DNA of 64,000 bases, taken from positions 80,575 through 144,574 of the forward strand of contig CACWKX010000005.1 in assembly GCA_902761585.1 (NCBI GenBank). Direction: 5' to 3'. The notes under the pieces are model-generated. The model ran no database searches and had not been told where the DNA came from. It saw nothing but the letters and a program-made list of their open reading frames with translations. Shown piece by piece: positions 1 to 10,109 of the stretch; within the stretch, counting starts at the first letter, position 1; each line of letters begins with the position of its first letter. The position numbers and the translations under genes are program-made. This DNA comes from an uncultured Lachnospiraceae bacterium (GTDB lineage Bacteria > Bacillota > Clostridia > Lachnospirales > Lachnospiraceae).

Positions 1-1
1 T

Positions 2-1402
2 ACCGGGTTTGTGAAGGACGAGGGAGCGCTTCTGACCGATGGACGCACGGAGAATCGGGATGCGGAGCGCTACATCTGCCGGACGACATGGAAGGAAAAC
101 CTGGAGGCAGCGGATGCGTACTTTGCGGATTTTGTACGTGAGGTACACGCCAGAGGCATGAAGGTCATCCTGGATGGTGTGTTCAATCACTGCGGATCCT
201 TCAACCGCTGGCTTGACCGGGAACAGATCTATGAGCATTCCAGTGAATGGGAGAAGGGGGCTTACGTTAGCGCAGACAGTCCGTACCGGAGGTACTTTCA
301 TTTTCAGAATGAGAATGCCTGGCCGTACAATGCTACATACGAGGGCTGGTGGAACCATGACACGCTTCCGAAACTGAACTACGATGAGTCGCCGGAGCTG
401 GTGGATGCGATTTTAAGGATTGCGGCGAAATGGGTCTCTCCGCCTTTCTGTGCGGATGGATGGCGCCTTGATGTGGCGGCAGATCTCGGGCATTCCGTGG
501 AGTATAACCACCGGTTCTGGAGGATGTTCCGGCAGGCTGTGCGGAAGGCCAACCCGGATGCGCTGATTCTGGCGGAGCACTATGGCTCTGCGTGGGACTG
601 GCTGCTCGGGGACCAGTGGGACAGCATCATGAACTATGACGCGTTCATGGAACCGGTGAGCTGGTTCTTCACTGGAATGGAGAAGCATTCGGACGAGTTC
701 CTTCCCGACCAGGTCGGCAATGCCGACAGCTTTTTCGGAGCGATGCGGTACCACACCTCCAACATGATGGAACCCTCGCTGCTTACGGCGATGAACGAGC
801 TTTCCAACCACGATCATTCCCGTTTCCTGACCCGGACGAACCACAAGGTCGGCAGGGTTGGAAACTTCAACTATGATGCCGCGTCGGACGGCGTCAGCTG
901 CGGCGTGATGCGGCAGGCGGTTCTGTGTCAGATGACCTGGCCGGGGGCGCCGACGATCTACTATGGGGACGAGGCAGGTGTCTGCGGATTTACGGACCCG
1001 GACAACCGGAGAACGTATCCCTGGGGGCATGAAAACCAGGAGATGATCGCCTACACCAGAGATGTCATTGCGCTGAGAAAGGCGCACCCGGTGCTGCGGA
1101 CAGGATCGCTGTGCTATCTGCACGGGGAGCGGAACTGCATCGCCTACGCCCGGTTTGACAGCCGCGAGACGGTGATCGTGATCTTCTCGATTCACCCGGG
1201 GAATATGATCGTGTCACTTCCCGTCTGGCAGGCGGAGACAGCGATGGAGTGCAGCGTCAGGCGTGTATTTCAGACAAATGAGGAGGGCTACAGCCTCGAA
1301 GAGAAGGAGCTGGAGGTCAGCAGGGGAAGGCTTTCCCTGACTCTTGCACCGATGAGCGCGGAGGTGTTTGTATATGAGAACCATGAAGGGTCTTACCATT
1401 GA
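2..1402 (+). CDS. GH13 alpha-amylase-family glycosidase, 5' end cut by window
   Basis: Glycoside hydrolase of family 13, acting on alpha-glucans or maltodextrins; neopullulanase or cyclomaltodextrinase type is my best guess. The frame is open from base 2, so the GTG at 11 is internal and the start lies upstream. The four GH13 conserved regions appear in order: region I DGVFNH (near base 173), region II DGWRLDVAAD with the nucleophile Asp (near 456), region III AEHYG with the acid/base Glu (near 575), and region IV NHDHSR (near 800), followed by YYGDEAG. About 466 residues are visible, with the barrel and a C-terminal beta domain; any N-terminal domain is missing. There is no signal peptide in view. 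The stop lies 29 bases inside murF, so the two genes are translationally coupled. Substrate specificity cannot be told from this fragment. Confidence 0.88.
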   Translation, partial: TGFVKDEGALLTDGRTENRDAERYICRTTWKENLEAADAYFADFVREVHARGMKVILDGVFNHCGSFNRWLDREQIYEHSSEWEKGAYVSADSPYRRYFHFQNENAWPYNATYEGWWNHDTLPKLNYDESPELVDAILRIAAKWVSPPFCADGWRLDVAADLGHSVEYNHRFWRMFRQAVRKANPDALILAEHYGSAWDWLLGDQWDSIMNYDAFMEPVSWFFTGMEKHSDEFLPDQVGNADSFFGAMRYHTSNMMEPSLLTAMNELSNHDHSRFLTRTNHKVGRVGNFNYDAASDGVSCGVMRQAVLCQMTWPGAPTIYYGDEAGVCGFTDPDNRRTYPWGHENQEMIAYTRDVIALRKAHPVLRTGSLCYLHGERNCIAYARFDSRETVIVIFSIHPGNMIVSLPVWQAETAMECSVRRVFQTNEEGYSLEEKELEVSRGRLSLTLAPMSAEVFVYENHEGSYH

Positions 1403-3281
1403 ACGGATTGAACAGGTCACGGGCGGCGTTCTCCATATGTCTGTCCTGACAAAGGCAGGCATCTTTGCAAGCTTTGAGCGGGAAACGCTGAGGAAGGGTA
1501 GCCCGCGTGCCCGCTGGGGGTTCGGGGCGATGCTGCAGCGGGAAGTGTCGGATGTTGTGACGGACAGTCGCAAGGCCGGGCCGGGCTCGCTCTTCGGGGC
1601 CATTCAGGGCGAACGGGTGGATGGACACAGGTTCATCGCGCAGGTTTTTGACCAAGGTGCGGTCTGCGTGCTTTCAGAGCGCGATCTGACGAAGGAGGAG
1701 CTGATTTCGGACGCGGCGATCCAGGCTGCCCAGGCTGTGGAAACCGGCGTTTCGCAGATGTCGGAATGGAAGGAGAATCCGAAGGAAGCCAGGCGGGAGC
1801 GGTTTGTGAAATCGATCCAGGGAAACCCGGAAGACGAAACAGGACTGCTTCACATCGAGGTGGAGACCCCATCAGCGGGAGCGGGAAAGACAGCCGCTGT
1901 ACCTGACGAAGCCGGGAATCCAGCCATGGCGATTGCGGGAGCCGAAAAGACGGCCGCAGCATCTGCCGAAGCCGGGAACGCAGCCGCAGCGTCTGCGGAG
2001 ATCCTGCCTGCAGGACTGGACAGCGCCGCAGGCGGCCTTGGCATCGCGCCGGACGGGACAATTCCGAGATTCTGGATCGAGGTTACGGACACGCAGGAAG
2101 CGCTCCGGAAGATTGCGGAGGAGTATCTGAAAATCCTGGGTACGCCGGTTGTGGGGATCACCGGGTCGGTCGGCAAGACAAGCACCAAGGAAATGATTGC
2201 CTCTGTGCTTCAGACGCATTACAGGACACTGAAGACGGAGGGCAACTTCAACAATGGTCTGGGGCTTCCGCTCACCGTCTTCCGGCTTCGGGAGGAGCAT
2301 GAAATCGCCGTGCTGGAAATGGGCGTCAGTCATTTCGGGGACATGGACCAGCTGGCACAGATCGCCCGACCAGACACGATGGTGATCACGAATATCGGAA
2401 CCTGCCATCTGGAGTTTCTCAAGGACAGGGACGGCATCCTGCGGGCAAAGACCGAGGTGTTCCGGTACATGAAGCCGTCAGGCCATGTCATCCTGAATGG
2501 AAATGATGACAAGCTGCGCACAATAAAGGAAGTAAACGGGAGCAAGCCGCTGTGGTTTGGTGTCTCTTCCGACACAGAGGGGGCTGAGAATCTGTGTGTC
2601 GGGGAGAAGATGGACTATCCGGGAACTCTTCCGGCATCCGGTCTCGTCTGCGCAACCAATATCAGACCGCTGGGCTTCGAGGGAACACGCTGCACGATCC
2701 GGACGCCGGAGGGCAGCTTTGAGGTGAAGGTCCCCGTTCCGGGGCTTCACAATGTCTCGAATGCCGCGGCAGCCGCAGCTGTCGGTCTGGTCTGTGGCCT
2801 GTCCCTCGAGGAGATCCGGAAGGGAATTGAGTCGGCGGAGACGATATCCGGCCGGTTCCGCATCCTGAAGACGGAAGACTGGACCGTGATTGATGACTGC
2901 TACAACGCCAATCCGGTATCGATGAAATCCTCCCTGTCCGTCCTTTCAGGCGGGAAGTCGGAGGAAGGCCGCCGCGTCGCCATTCTTGGTGATATGGGGG
3001 AGCTGGGGGAGAATGAAGTCACACTCCACGAAGAGGTCGGCGCGTATGCGGCTGGCTGCTGTGACCGCCTGATCGCGATCGGAACGCTCTCACGTCAGCT
3101 CTATGAGGAGGCGCTTCAGAAAAAACCGACCCTTTCGGCTGTCTGGTACCCGGATGTGGACAGTTTCCTTGAAAAGAAGGACGAGGAAGTGAAAAAGGGC
3201 GATGTCGTGCTCGTGAAGGCCAGCCACTTTATGGGATTTTCCAGAATTGTGGAGGCACTGACAAAGTCTGCCAGGGGCTGA
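1374..3281 (+). CDS. murF: UDP-N-acetylmuramoyl-tripeptide--D-alanyl-D-alanine ligase with an inserted linker
   Basis: Cytoplasmic Mur ligase that adds D-Ala-D-Ala to the UDP-MurNAc-tripeptide, the last soluble step of the peptidoglycan precursor. Start ATG 1374 has GGAGGTG seven bases upstream; the peptide opens MRTMKGLTIERIEQVTGG. The N-terminal domain shows DSRKAGPGSLF; the ATP loop GITGSVGKTSTK lies near residue 260; the Mur signature EGNFNNGLGLP and EMGVSHFGDM follow; the C-terminal domain has DDCYNANP and LGDMGELG. The predicted 635 residues exceed the usual roughly 450 because about 150 residues are inserted in the N-terminal domain (about residues 110-235). The insert is Ala/Glu/Gly-rich and contains a 60-bp tandem repeat. 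All catalytic motifs are intact, so I expect a working enzyme. It overlaps the GH13 gene upstream. Confidence 0.93.
   Translation: MRTMKGLTIERIEQVTGGVLHMSVLTKAGIFASFERETLRKGSPRARWGFGAMLQREVSDVVTDSRKAGPGSLFGAIQGERVDGHRFIAQVFDQGAVCVLSERDLTKEELISDAAIQAAQAVETGVSQMSEWKENPKEARRERFVKSIQGNPEDETGLLHIEVETPSAGAGKTAAVPDEAGNPAMAIAGAEKTAAASAEAGNAAAASAEILPAGLDSAAGGLGIAPDGTIPRFWIEVTDTQEALRKIAEEYLKILGTPVVGITGSVGKTSTKEMIASVLQTHYRTLKTEGNFNNGLGLPLTVFRLREEHEIAVLEMGVSHFGDMDQLAQIARPDTMVITNIGTCHLEFLKDRDGILRAKTEVFRYMKPSGHVILNGNDDKLRTIKEVNGSKPLWFGVSSDTEGAENLCVGEKMDYPGTLPASGLVCATNIRPLGFEGTRCTIRTPEGSFEVKVPVPGLHNVSNAAAAAAVGLVCGLSLEEIRKGIESAETISGRFRILKTEDWTVIDDCYNANPVSMKSSLSVLSGGKSEEGRRVAILGDMGELGENEVTLHEEVGAYAAGCCDRLIAIGTLSRQLYEEALQKKPTLSAVWYPDVDSFLEKKDEEVKKGDVVLVKASHFMGFSRIVEALTKSARG
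1875..1994 (+). repeat. 60-bp in-frame tandem repeat inside murF, two copies
   Basis: Copies at 1875-1934 and 1935-1994 encode two related 20-residue units (AGAGKTAAVPDEAGNPAMAI and AGAEKTAAASAEAGNAAAAS); a third copy begins at 1995 and breaks off. The period is a multiple of three and lies in the linker insert, so copy-number change would alter linker length without shifting frame. Confidence 0.85.
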
Positions 3282-3380
3282 AGCTCTGAAAGACGGCACG
3301 CTCCTGACGATGGTCATCTGGTCTTCAGGGCAGCCGGCGGACATAGCCTGCGAACTTGAAAGGAAGAAGAGGAGACATAT

Positions 3381-3956
3381 TTGTATATCGTGGCAGGGCT
3401 CGGCAATCCGGGCGGAAAATATGAACATACCCGTCACAACTGCGGGTTTGAGGTGATTGATATCCTGGCGGAGCGTTACCGGATTGAGGTCAGCGACAGA
3501 AAATTCAAGGCGCTCTGCGGAAATGGGCTCATCGAGGGTCAGAAGGTGCTCCTGATGAAGCCGCAGACCTTCATGAACCTCTCCGGAGAAGCCGTGCAGC
3601 AGGCGGTGGCTTTTTACAAGGCGGATCCGGCCAGTCAGCTGATTGTGCTGTACGATGACATCAGCCTTCAGCCGGGCACCATCCGGATCCGGGAGAAGGG
3701 ATCGGCCGGCGGGCACAACGGCATCAAGAACATCATCCAGATGCTGGGGGATGATCATTTCCTTCGGATCAAGATCGGCACCGGAGGCAAGCCGGAGGGC
3801 TGGGATCTGGCAGACTATGTGCTGGGACGCTTTCCGTCTTCCGTCCAGGTGACGATGACGGAGTCCTTCGAGCGGGCATCGCGCGCGGCGGCGGCGCTGA
3901 TGACGGAACCTGCGGAGAAGGTGATGAGCACGTATAACCGGAAGGTTTCGATATGA
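3381..3956 (+). CDS. pth: peptidyl-tRNA hydrolase
   Basis: Releases tRNA from prematurely dropped peptidyl-tRNA so that it can be recycled. TTG start at 3381 preceded by an AGGAG site; the peptide opens MYIVAGLGNPGGKYEHTRHN, with the catalytic His at residue 19, the substrate Asn in KPQTFMNLSG and the family block DDISLQPGTIRIR followed by GSAGGHNG. The 191 residues match the family length. The 99 bases between murF and this gene hold no coding sequence. Its stop overlaps the mfd start by four bases (ATGA), so both are read from one message. The pth-mfd order is common in Firmicutes. Confidence 0.96.
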   Translation: MYIVAGLGNPGGKYEHTRHNCGFEVIDILAERYRIEVSDRKFKALCGNGLIEGQKVLLMKPQTFMNLSGEAVQQAVAFYKADPASQLIVLYDDISLQPGTIRIREKGSAGGHNGIKNIIQMLGDDHFLRIKIGTGGKPEGWDLADYVLGRFPSSVQVTMTESFERASRAAAALMTEPAEKVMSTYNRKVSI

Positions 3957-6900
3957 TGAAGGCACTTTACGCCCCGATGCTGGAGCTGGAGCAGTTCCGG
4001 CGGCTTCGGGACGATCTGAAAAAAACAGCCGGCATGCATCTGGTTTCCGGCTGCATTGATTCCCAGAAGACACATCTGATTGCATGTCTGTCGCAGGACT
4101 ATCCGGTCTCGATGATCATCGCATCCAATGATCTGCGGGCGAGGGAGATCTACGAGAATTATCAGCTGTTCAGCAGCCGTGTGCTGCTGTATCCGGCGAG
4201 GGATGTCCTGTTTTTCCAGGCAGATGTTCAGAGCATGCAGCTGACGACGGAGAGAGTCAGGGTCATGAAGGCCCTGGCTTCTTCGTCGTCTGAGGATTCC
4301 GGGGAAAATGGACTTACGGTGATCGTCACGCTTCCGGCGCTGATGAGCCACTGCATGCCGGCGGAGCGCTGGGTGGATGCAATCCGTTCCTTCAGCGAGG
4401 GGGATGAGATCAGCCTGACGGAGGAGCAGCAGGAGCTTTCAAGGATCGGCTATGAGAAATGCGAGGAGGTGCAGCAGCCCGGACAGTATGCGGTCAGGGG
4501 CGGCATTCTCGATATCTATCCGCTGACGGAGGAGAACCCAGTCCGGATCGAGCTGTGGGGAGATGAGATTGATTCAATCCGGAGCTTCGATGCGCAGTCG
4601 CAGCGGACAATCGACAACATCGCCTCTGTCTATGTGTACCCGGCGGCCGAATTCGTGACGACGGACGAGATTACCCGGGAGGGACTTCTGCGGCTTTCAA
4701 AGGAGACGGCAAGGGTTTCAAAGAAGTTCCGTGACCGGCACATGAGCGAGGAGGCCTTCCGGGTATCCGAAATCCTGAATGTGGCGAAGGAACGACTCGA
4801 GGACTTCGGCGATACTACGGTCATGGAGGGGTTCTGCGATTACTTTTATCCGGATGCTGTGTCGCTGCTTGATTATTTTCCGGCAAACACGCCGATCTTC
4901 ATCGATGAGCCGGCAAAGGCGGAGGAGAGCGCGAAGGAGACGGAGGCGGAATTTCAGGACAGCATCACGCACCGGATGGAAAAAGGATATGCGGTGCCGG
5001 GGCAGGCGGACATTCTGTTTGCGCCGAAGCAGATCATCAGCCGCCTTTCTGAGCGTCATCTGTGCGGGCTCAGCATCACGACAGGCGGAAAAAATGGATT
5101 TCCGGATGGTGAAAAATATGATATTTCCGCCGCCGGGACCGGAAGCTACAACAGCGATTTTTCGATGCTGATCAAGGATCTGGAGCATTACCGCAAAAAC
5201 CGCTGGCGGGTTGTGCTGCTGTCGGCATCCAGAACCAGGGGAAAGCGTCTGGCACAGGATATCACCGGGCGGAACATCCCGGCGTTCTACTCGGAGGACG
5301 CAGACAGGGAGCTGAAGGGCGGCGAGATCATGATCACCGCAGGCGCCTCCCACCGGGGATATGAGTACCCGATGCTGAAATTCGCCGTTCTGTCCGAGAG
5401 TGATATCTTTGGAACCCAGAACCGCAAGCCGGCACGGAAAAAGAAGTATCAGGGAAAGACCATCGCGTCGTTCACGGATCTTCATTCAGGCGACTATGTG
5501 GTCCATGAGAACCATGGGATCGGCGTGTACAGGGGCGTCGAGAAGGTCACGGTGGACGGCGTCCAGAAGGATTACATGAAAATCGAGTACGCCGGCGGGT
5601 CGAACCTCTATGTCCTGGCGACGCAGCTCGACATGATTCAGAAGTATGCGGACGCGGACAGCAAGGCGCCGAAGATCTCAAAGCTGGGCGGAACGGAATG
5701 GACCCGGACAAAGGGGCGTGTGAAGGCGGCGGTCGAGGAGGTCGCGCAGGAACTGGTCGACCTGTACGCGGTCCGCCAGAATCAGAAGGGTCACTCGTTT
5801 CCGCCGGACAACGAATGGCAGCATGAATTCGAGGAGCTGTTTCCATTTGAGGAGACACAGGATCAGCTGCAGGCGATTGAGGACACCAAGAAGGACATGG
5901 AGTCGGACAAGATCATGGACCGACTCGTCTGCGGGGATGTCGGCTATGGAAAGACGGAGATTGCCATCCGTGCCGCATTCAAGGCCGTGCAGGATGGAAA
6001 GCAGGTCGCCTATCTGGTACCGACAACGATTCTGGCGCAGCAGCACTACAATACCTTCACACAGAGGATGAAGGATTATCCGGTCAATGTCGGGCTTCTC
6101 TGCCGCTTCCGATCAAAGTCTGAGCAGGCCCAGACAATTCGGGATCTGAAGGAGGGCGTGTGTGATATTGTCATCGGGACACACCGGCTTCTGTCGAAGG
6201 ATGTACAGTTTCACAGCCTTGGGCTCCTGGTCATCGACGAGGAACAGCGCTTCGGCGTGACGCACAAGGAGAAGATCAAGGAAATGAAAAAGAATGTCGA
6301 TGTCCTGACGCTGACGGCGACGCCGATTCCGCGTACGCTGCATATGAGTCTGGTCGGTATCCGCGACATGAGCGTGCTGGAGGAAGCGCCGCAGGACAGG
6401 CTGCCGGTTCAGACATTTGTCATGGAGTACAGCGAGGAGACTATCCGCGAAGCGATCGCAAGGGAAATGGCGCGCGGAGGACAGGTTTACCTGGTCTACA
6501 ATCATGTGTCGACAATATCCGATATGGCGAAGCGCGTGCAGGACATGGTGCCGTCGGCGCGTGTCTCCTATGCGCACGGGCGCATGAACGCGGAGCAGAT
6601 CGAGGACATCATGTATGACTTCGTGAACGGCGATGTGGATGTCTTGGTCACGACGACTATTATCGAGACCGGACTCGATATCGCGAATGTCAACACGATC
6701 ATCATCTGCGACGCAGACCGGATGGGCCTTTCGCAGCTCTATCAGCTGCGCGGAAGAGTCGGCCGGTCGAACCGGACGGCCTATGCGTTTCTGATGTACC
6801 GGAGGAACAAGCTGCTCAAGGAGACAGCGGAAAAAAGGCTCTCGGCCATCCGGGAGTACACCGAGCTGGGATCCGGCTTTCGCATCGCGATGAGGGATCT

Positions 6901-7507
6901 GGAGATCCGGGGCGCCGGCAACATGCTTGGCAAGGCGCAGAGCGGACACATGGCGGAGGTCGGGTACGACCTGTACTGCAAGCTGCTGAATGAGTCGGTC
7001 ATGGCACTGAAGGGAGAAAATATTGAATCGACTGAATTCGATACATCAATCGATCTTGATGTCGATGCCTTTATTCCGCCCACCTATGTGCCGAACGAGG
7101 TGCAGAAGCTGAACCTCTACAAGCGGATCGCCTCGATCAGTACACAGGATGAGTATGAAGACATGCTGGACGAGCTGATGGACCGGTTCGGAGAGCCCCC
7201 GAAGAGTGTCCAGAGTCTTTTGGTGATTGCGCTGCTGAAGGCGCGGGCACATGCGCTTGGCATCACGGAGCTGACGCAGAAGGATGATGAGATTCATCTG
7301 ATCTTCTACGAGAAGGCGAAGATCAGTCCGGACAAGGTCAGTGACTTTCTGAAAAACAGCCGGGGACGGTTCCGGTTTGTGGTTGGCAAAAAGCCGTATT
7401 TCTCCTGCCAGCTGGCAAAGAAGAACGGGAAGCGGGAGGATGTCCTTCAGGCTGCTGGACGGATGCTGACAGAGGTGAAGGACGGCATGCTCGACATGAC
7501 GTTGTGA
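3953..7507 (+). CDS. mfd: transcription-repair coupling factor Mfd
   Basis: DNA translocase that removes RNA polymerase stalled at lesions and recruits the UvrABC excision system. In order: an N-terminal UvrB-like region, the CarD-like RNA-polymerase-interacting domain around residues 500-560 ([16 protein letters not shown]), the RecG-type helicase core with Walker [10 protein letters not shown] near residue 660, DEEQRFGV and [10 protein letters not shown], motif [11 protein letters not shown], and the C-terminal TRCF domain. The length of 1184 residues is typical. It starts four bases inside pth; ATG 3956 directly follows as an alternative start. uvrC is also present in this window, at 43971. 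Confidence 0.97.
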   Translation: MMKALYAPMLELEQFRRLRDDLKKTAGMHLVSGCIDSQKTHLIACLSQDYPVSMIIASNDLRAREIYENYQLFSSRVLLYPARDVLFFQADVQSMQLTTERVRVMKALASSSSEDSGENGLTVIVTLPALMSHCMPAERWVDAIRSFSEGDEISLTEEQQELSRIGYEKCEEVQQPGQYAVRGGILDIYPLTEENPVRIELWGDEIDSIRSFDAQSQRTIDNIASVYVYPAAEFVTTDEITREGLLRLSKETARVSKKFRDRHMSEEAFRVSEILNVAKERLEDFGDTTVMEGFCDYFYPDAVSLLDYFPANTPIFIDEPAKAEESAKETEAEFQDSITHRMEKGYAVPGQADILFAPKQIISRLSERHLCGLSITTGGKNGFPDGEKYDISAAGTGSYNSDFSMLIKDLEHYRKNRWRVVLLSASRTRGKRLAQDITGRNIPAFYSEDADRELKGGEIMITAGASHRGYEYPMLKFAVLSESDIFGTQNRKPARKKKYQGKTIASFTDLHSGDYVVHENHGIGVYRGVEKVTVDGVQKDYMKIEYAGGSNLYVLATQLDMIQKYADADSKAPKISKLGGTEWTRTKGRVKAAVEEVAQELVDLYAVRQNQKGHSFPPDNEWQHEFEELFPFEETQDQLQAIEDTKKDMESDKIMDRLVCGDVGYGKTEIAIRAAFKAVQDGKQVAYLVPTTILAQQHYNTFTQRMKDYPVNVGLLCRFRSKSEQAQTIRDLKEGVCDIVIGTHRLLSKDVQFHSLGLLVIDEEQRFGVTHKEKIKEMKKNVDVLTLTATPIPRTLHMSLVGIRDMSVLEEAPQDRLPVQTFVMEYSEETIREAIAREMARGGQVYLVYNHVSTISDMAKRVQDMVPSARVSYAHGRMNAEQIEDIMYDFVNGDVDVLVTTTIIETGLDIANVNTIIICDADRMGLSQLYQLRGRVGRSNRTAYAFLMYRRNKLLKETAEKRLSAIREYTELGSGFRIAMRDLEIRGAGNMLGKAQSGHMAEVGYDLYCKLLNESVMALKGENIESTEFDTSIDLDVDAFIPPTYVPNEVQKLNLYKRIASISTQDEYEDMLDELMDRFGEPPKSVQSLLVIALLKARAHALGITELTQKDDEIHLIFYEKAKISPDKVSDFLKNSRGRFRFVVGKKPYFSCQLAKKNGKREDVLQAAGRMLTEVKDGMLDMTL

Positions 7508-7539
7508 CCAGGGAGGCCGCTGTGCCCGGGGAGACAGTT

Positions 7540-7562
7540 GTGCTCCGATCCGACAGGAGCAC
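7540..7562 (+). terminator. hairpin downstream of mfd, weak terminator candidate
   Basis: A perfect 7-bp stem GTGCTCC / GGAGCAC with a 9-base loop, 33 bases past the mfd stop. No T-tract follows, so it may only stabilise the 3' end of the message. Confidence 0.35.
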
Positions 7563-7599
7563 GGAACACCGCGAACACGGAACACCGTCTTTGAAACGG

Positions 7600-7628
7600 T
7601 TGCAGACCGAATAGGGATTCGGTATAAT
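7600..7628 (+). promoter_or_regulatory. sigma-A-type promoter for the foldase-like gene
   Basis: TTGCAG at 7600-7605, a 17-base spacer and a consensus TATAAT at 7623-7628. It lies about 130 bases before the lipoprotein start and separates that gene from the mfd operon. Confidence 0.75.
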
Positions 7629-7756
7629 TAACAGGTTCTTATCAAAGTTTAGAAACCACCGGCTGATGAGAGAGGAAGTCTCCGGGAGAGCGGAACTTCC
7701 ATGTATACGGGATGTGTTTCAGGCCGGCGGGATAGAGATCTGGAGGATTCAGAGCC

Positions 7757-9160
7757 ATGGAAAAATTGGGGAAGAAGGGACTGGCGCTTCTGCTCTGTGC
7801 CGGTCTGGGCGCATCGATGCTGACCGGCTGCGGGAAGAAGGCAGAGGCAGCCGCGATGTTCACATACAACGGCGAAGCGGTCGACAACAACGTCGCCACC
7901 TTCCTGTTCAGACTGCAGGAAGCTTCATTTGACACCTCATACGGCAATATGTTTGCCCAGTATTACGGAAGCGCGAATGTCTGGGACATGGATCTGACCG
8001 GCCAGGGCTCGACCTACGGGGAAACCTTCAAGGATGAGTTCAAGGAGACGATGGAGAAGCTTCTGGTGGCGCAGGATCACGCGGCGGATTACAAGATCAC
8101 GCTGAGCGATGCCGAAGAGAAGAGCATCGCGGACGCGGCGGACAAGTTCATCGCTGCAAACAGCGAAAAGACGCTGGAGGATATGTCCGCAACCAGAGAT
8201 GTCGTGATCAAGGCACTTGAGATGAAGACGATTCAGAAGAAGGTTGAGGACGAGGTCGGCAAGACAGCCGATACGGAGGTTAGCGACGAGGAAGCCGCAC
8301 AGAGAAAGGTTTCCTACATCAGCTACACGCCGACCACGGAGACGGAGAGCGAATCAGAAGGATTTTCCGAGGCCGGGACAGAGGCGGATGTTCAGAATAC
8401 AACTGAGGCGGATTCCACTGTTACGCCGGTAGCATCCGAGGCGGAGACGGCTGTCGAGACGGAGAAGTCCGAGAAGACGAAGTCTGCGGCATCTGAGACA
8501 GAGGCAAAGTCTGCGGAAGCTTCGACAGAAGCAGGAACGACCGAGGCGCTGACGGAGAGCGAGACGGAGACCGAGAGCCCCGAGATGCAGGCAGCCCGCA
8601 AAAAGTACAAGGCGATGGCAGAGGAAGAGCTGGAGAAGATCAAAGATTCCGGAAGGGAGTTCTCTGAATATATGGATGAGATCTCCAAGGAGAAGGTCGC
8701 AGGGGTCACGGCTTCCTCGATGACATTCGGAAAAGATGATTCCTATCCGGCGTCTGAGATTATCAAGGCCACGAACGATCTGGAGGACAATACGCTGGTT
8801 GATCATCTTGTCGAGGCGAACAACAATTATTATATCCTCTATGTGAATGAGAAGCTCGACAAGGACGCGACCGAATCAAAGAAGAAGCAGATCATCGAAG
8901 AGCGCAAGCAGACAGCGGTGGATGACCAGTATACAGAATGGGAAAAAGACGTAAAGTTTGAGACAGACAGCGACGCGTTCGGCAAGCTGACCTTCGACCG
9001 TGCATACACGGCTCCGGCTTCGGCGGACACAGAGGCAGCCGCTGCGGGGACCGAGTCAGCCGGAACAGAAGGCTACGGAACGGAAGCCGGCGCAGTTCAG
9101 GGCACTGAAGCGGAGAATGGTCAGACGGAAACGGCTGCAGCGGAAGCCGCGGGAAACTGA
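7757..9160 (+). CDS. lipoprotein, SurA/PrsA-like peptidylprolyl isomerase family
   Basis: Probable extracytoplasmic foldase anchored in the outer leaflet of the membrane. The N-terminus is a lipoprotein signal peptide with lipobox LTGC, the acylated Cys being residue 25. The next 150 residues are helical and charged like the SurA/PrsA chaperone domain. A Glu/Ser/Thr-rich stretch (about residues 195-280) is followed by a region with [16 protein letters not shown] and [16 protein letters not shown], which resembles the end of a parvulin-like unit. The last 45 residues are Gly/Thr/Glu-rich. I could not see a full parvulin active site, so isomerase activity is uncertain and the chaperone role is inferred. 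ATG 7757 has GGAGG ten bases upstream. xpt follows 37 bases later and probably shares the transcript. An mfd-foldase neighbourhood is common in clostridia. Confidence 0.75.
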   Translation: MEKLGKKGLALLLCAGLGASMLTGCGKKAEAAAMFTYNGEAVDNNVATFLFRLQEASFDTSYGNMFAQYYGSANVWDMDLTGQGSTYGETFKDEFKETMEKLLVAQDHAADYKITLSDAEEKSIADAADKFIAANSEKTLEDMSATRDVVIKALEMKTIQKKVEDEVGKTADTEVSDEEAAQRKVSYISYTPTTETESESEGFSEAGTEADVQNTTEADSTVTPVASEAETAVETEKSEKTKSAASETEAKSAEASTEAGTTEALTESETETESPEMQAARKKYKAMAEEELEKIKDSGREFSEYMDEISKEKVAGVTASSMTFGKDDSYPASEIIKATNDLEDNTLVDHLVEANNNYYILYVNEKLDKDATESKKKQIIEERKQTAVDDQYTEWEKDVKFETDSDAFGKLTFDRAYTAPASADTEAAAAGTESAGTEGYGTEAGAVQGTEAENGQTETAAAEAAGN

Positions 9161-9197
9161 GAAATCAAAACCAGACGATGGACATGAGGGGCGAGAC

Positions 9198-9776
9198 ATG
9201 AAATTACTGGAAGATCGCATCAGAAAAGACGGAGTCGTGAAACCTGGAAATATCCTGAAAGTGGACAGCTTCCTGAATCACCAGATGGATGTGGAGCTGT
9301 TCAACAAGATGGGAGAGGAGTTCAAGCGTCTTTATGCGGACGCACAGATCACCAAGATCCTGACAATCGAGGCATCGGGAATCGGAATCGCCTGTATCAC
9401 GGCGCAGCATTTCCATGTGCCGGTCGTGTTCGCCAAGAAGTCCCAGAGCGTGAACCTGGACGGTGAGATGTACACGGCAAAGATTGAGTCCTTCACGCAC
9501 AAGAGAACGTACGATGTCATCGTCGCAAAGAAGTTTATCAGCCCGGATGACCACATCCTGATCATCGACGATTTCCTTGCCAACGGCTGCGCGTGCCTTG
9601 GGCTGATTGACATCATCCGGAGTGCCGGCGCAACGGTGGAGGGAGTCGGAATCGCGGTTGAGAAGGGCTTTCAGAAGGGCGGAGAGCTGATTCGAAAGCA
9701 GGGAATTCGCGTGGAGTCTCTCGCCATCATCGAGAGGATGGACGATGTGACAGGAGAGATCACGTTCCGCAGCTGA
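9198..9776 (+). CDS. xpt: xanthine phosphoribosyltransferase
   Basis: Purine salvage: converts xanthine and PRPP to XMP in the cytoplasm. ATG 9198 follows an AGGGG site; the peptide opens [12 protein letters not shown], a hallmark of Xpt, and the PRPP loop is [13 protein letters not shown] near residue 125. Length 192 residues, as in the family. Only 37 bases separate it from the lipoprotein gene, so there is no room for the guanine riboswitch that often precedes xpt; control must come from the upstream promoter or act after transcription. A strong terminator follows. Confidence 0.94.
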   Translation: MKLLEDRIRKDGVVKPGNILKVDSFLNHQMDVELFNKMGEEFKRLYADAQITKILTIEASGIGIACITAQHFHVPVVFAKKSQSVNLDGEMYTAKIESFTHKRTYDVIVAKKFISPDDHILIIDDFLANGCACLGLIDIIRSAGATVEGVGIAVEKGFQKGGELIRKQGIRVESLAIIERMDDVTGEITFRS

Positions 9777-9821
9777 TGGATTGAGTTGGTTGAAGCAAAA
9801 AGAAAAGGGAAAGAATCAGAT

Positions 9822-9860
9822 AACCGGTTCTGCAGGAAATTGCCTGCGGAGCCGGTTTTT
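9822..9860 (+). terminator. intrinsic terminator after xpt
   Basis: AACCGG (9822-9827) pairs with CCGGTT (9852-9857), with an inner TGCAGG / CCTGC helix and a run of five Ts. Confidence 0.85.
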
Positions 9861-9948
9861 AATTCCAGTGATGTGTATAGGCGCTCTGATGACACAATTG
9901 CCAGCAGGGTATATTTGTGAAGATGAACGGAGAGAACAAAATAAACAA

Positions 9949-9961
9949 TTGTACAGTACAA
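9949..9961. promoter_or_regulatory. 13-bp palindrome, operator candidate for the sugar operon
   Basis: TTGTAC A GTACAA is a perfect odd palindrome in the AT-rich 333-base gap before the sugar-binding-protein gene, 48 bases upstream of the -35 box. It resembles a dimeric repressor site; no regulator gene is adjacent. Confidence 0.5.
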
Positions 9962-10008
9962 ATTTGGGTTTTGATCAGCATAATATACAATAAAATATAA
10001 AGAACATA

Positions 10009-10037
10009 TTGATTTGTCCGGACGAGAGTGGTATAGT
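10009..10037 (+). promoter_or_regulatory. promoter of the sugar ABC operon
   Basis: TTGATT (10009-10014), a 17-base spacer and TATAGT (10032-10037). This gives a leader of about 65 bases before ATG 10110. The rest of 9861-10008 is AT-rich and holds only the palindrome. Confidence 0.65.
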
Positions 10038-10109
10038 TGTGCAAACAGGAGTGGTATGAACATGTACAAAGACCGCTCCAACACAACATCTCAAAGGAGG
10101 ACATTTACT

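Noticed and set aside
413..1195. Minus-strand open frame opposite the GH13 gene
   Set aside because: Arg/His/Pro-rich composition typical of an antisense shadow; the GH13 motifs on the plus strand are clear.
7540..7562. Hairpin after mfd as a definite intrinsic terminator
   Set aside because: No T-tract follows; kept only as a low-confidence element.
9161..9197. Guanine riboswitch before xpt
   Set aside because: Only 37 bases separate xpt from the previous gene, too few for the aptamer.
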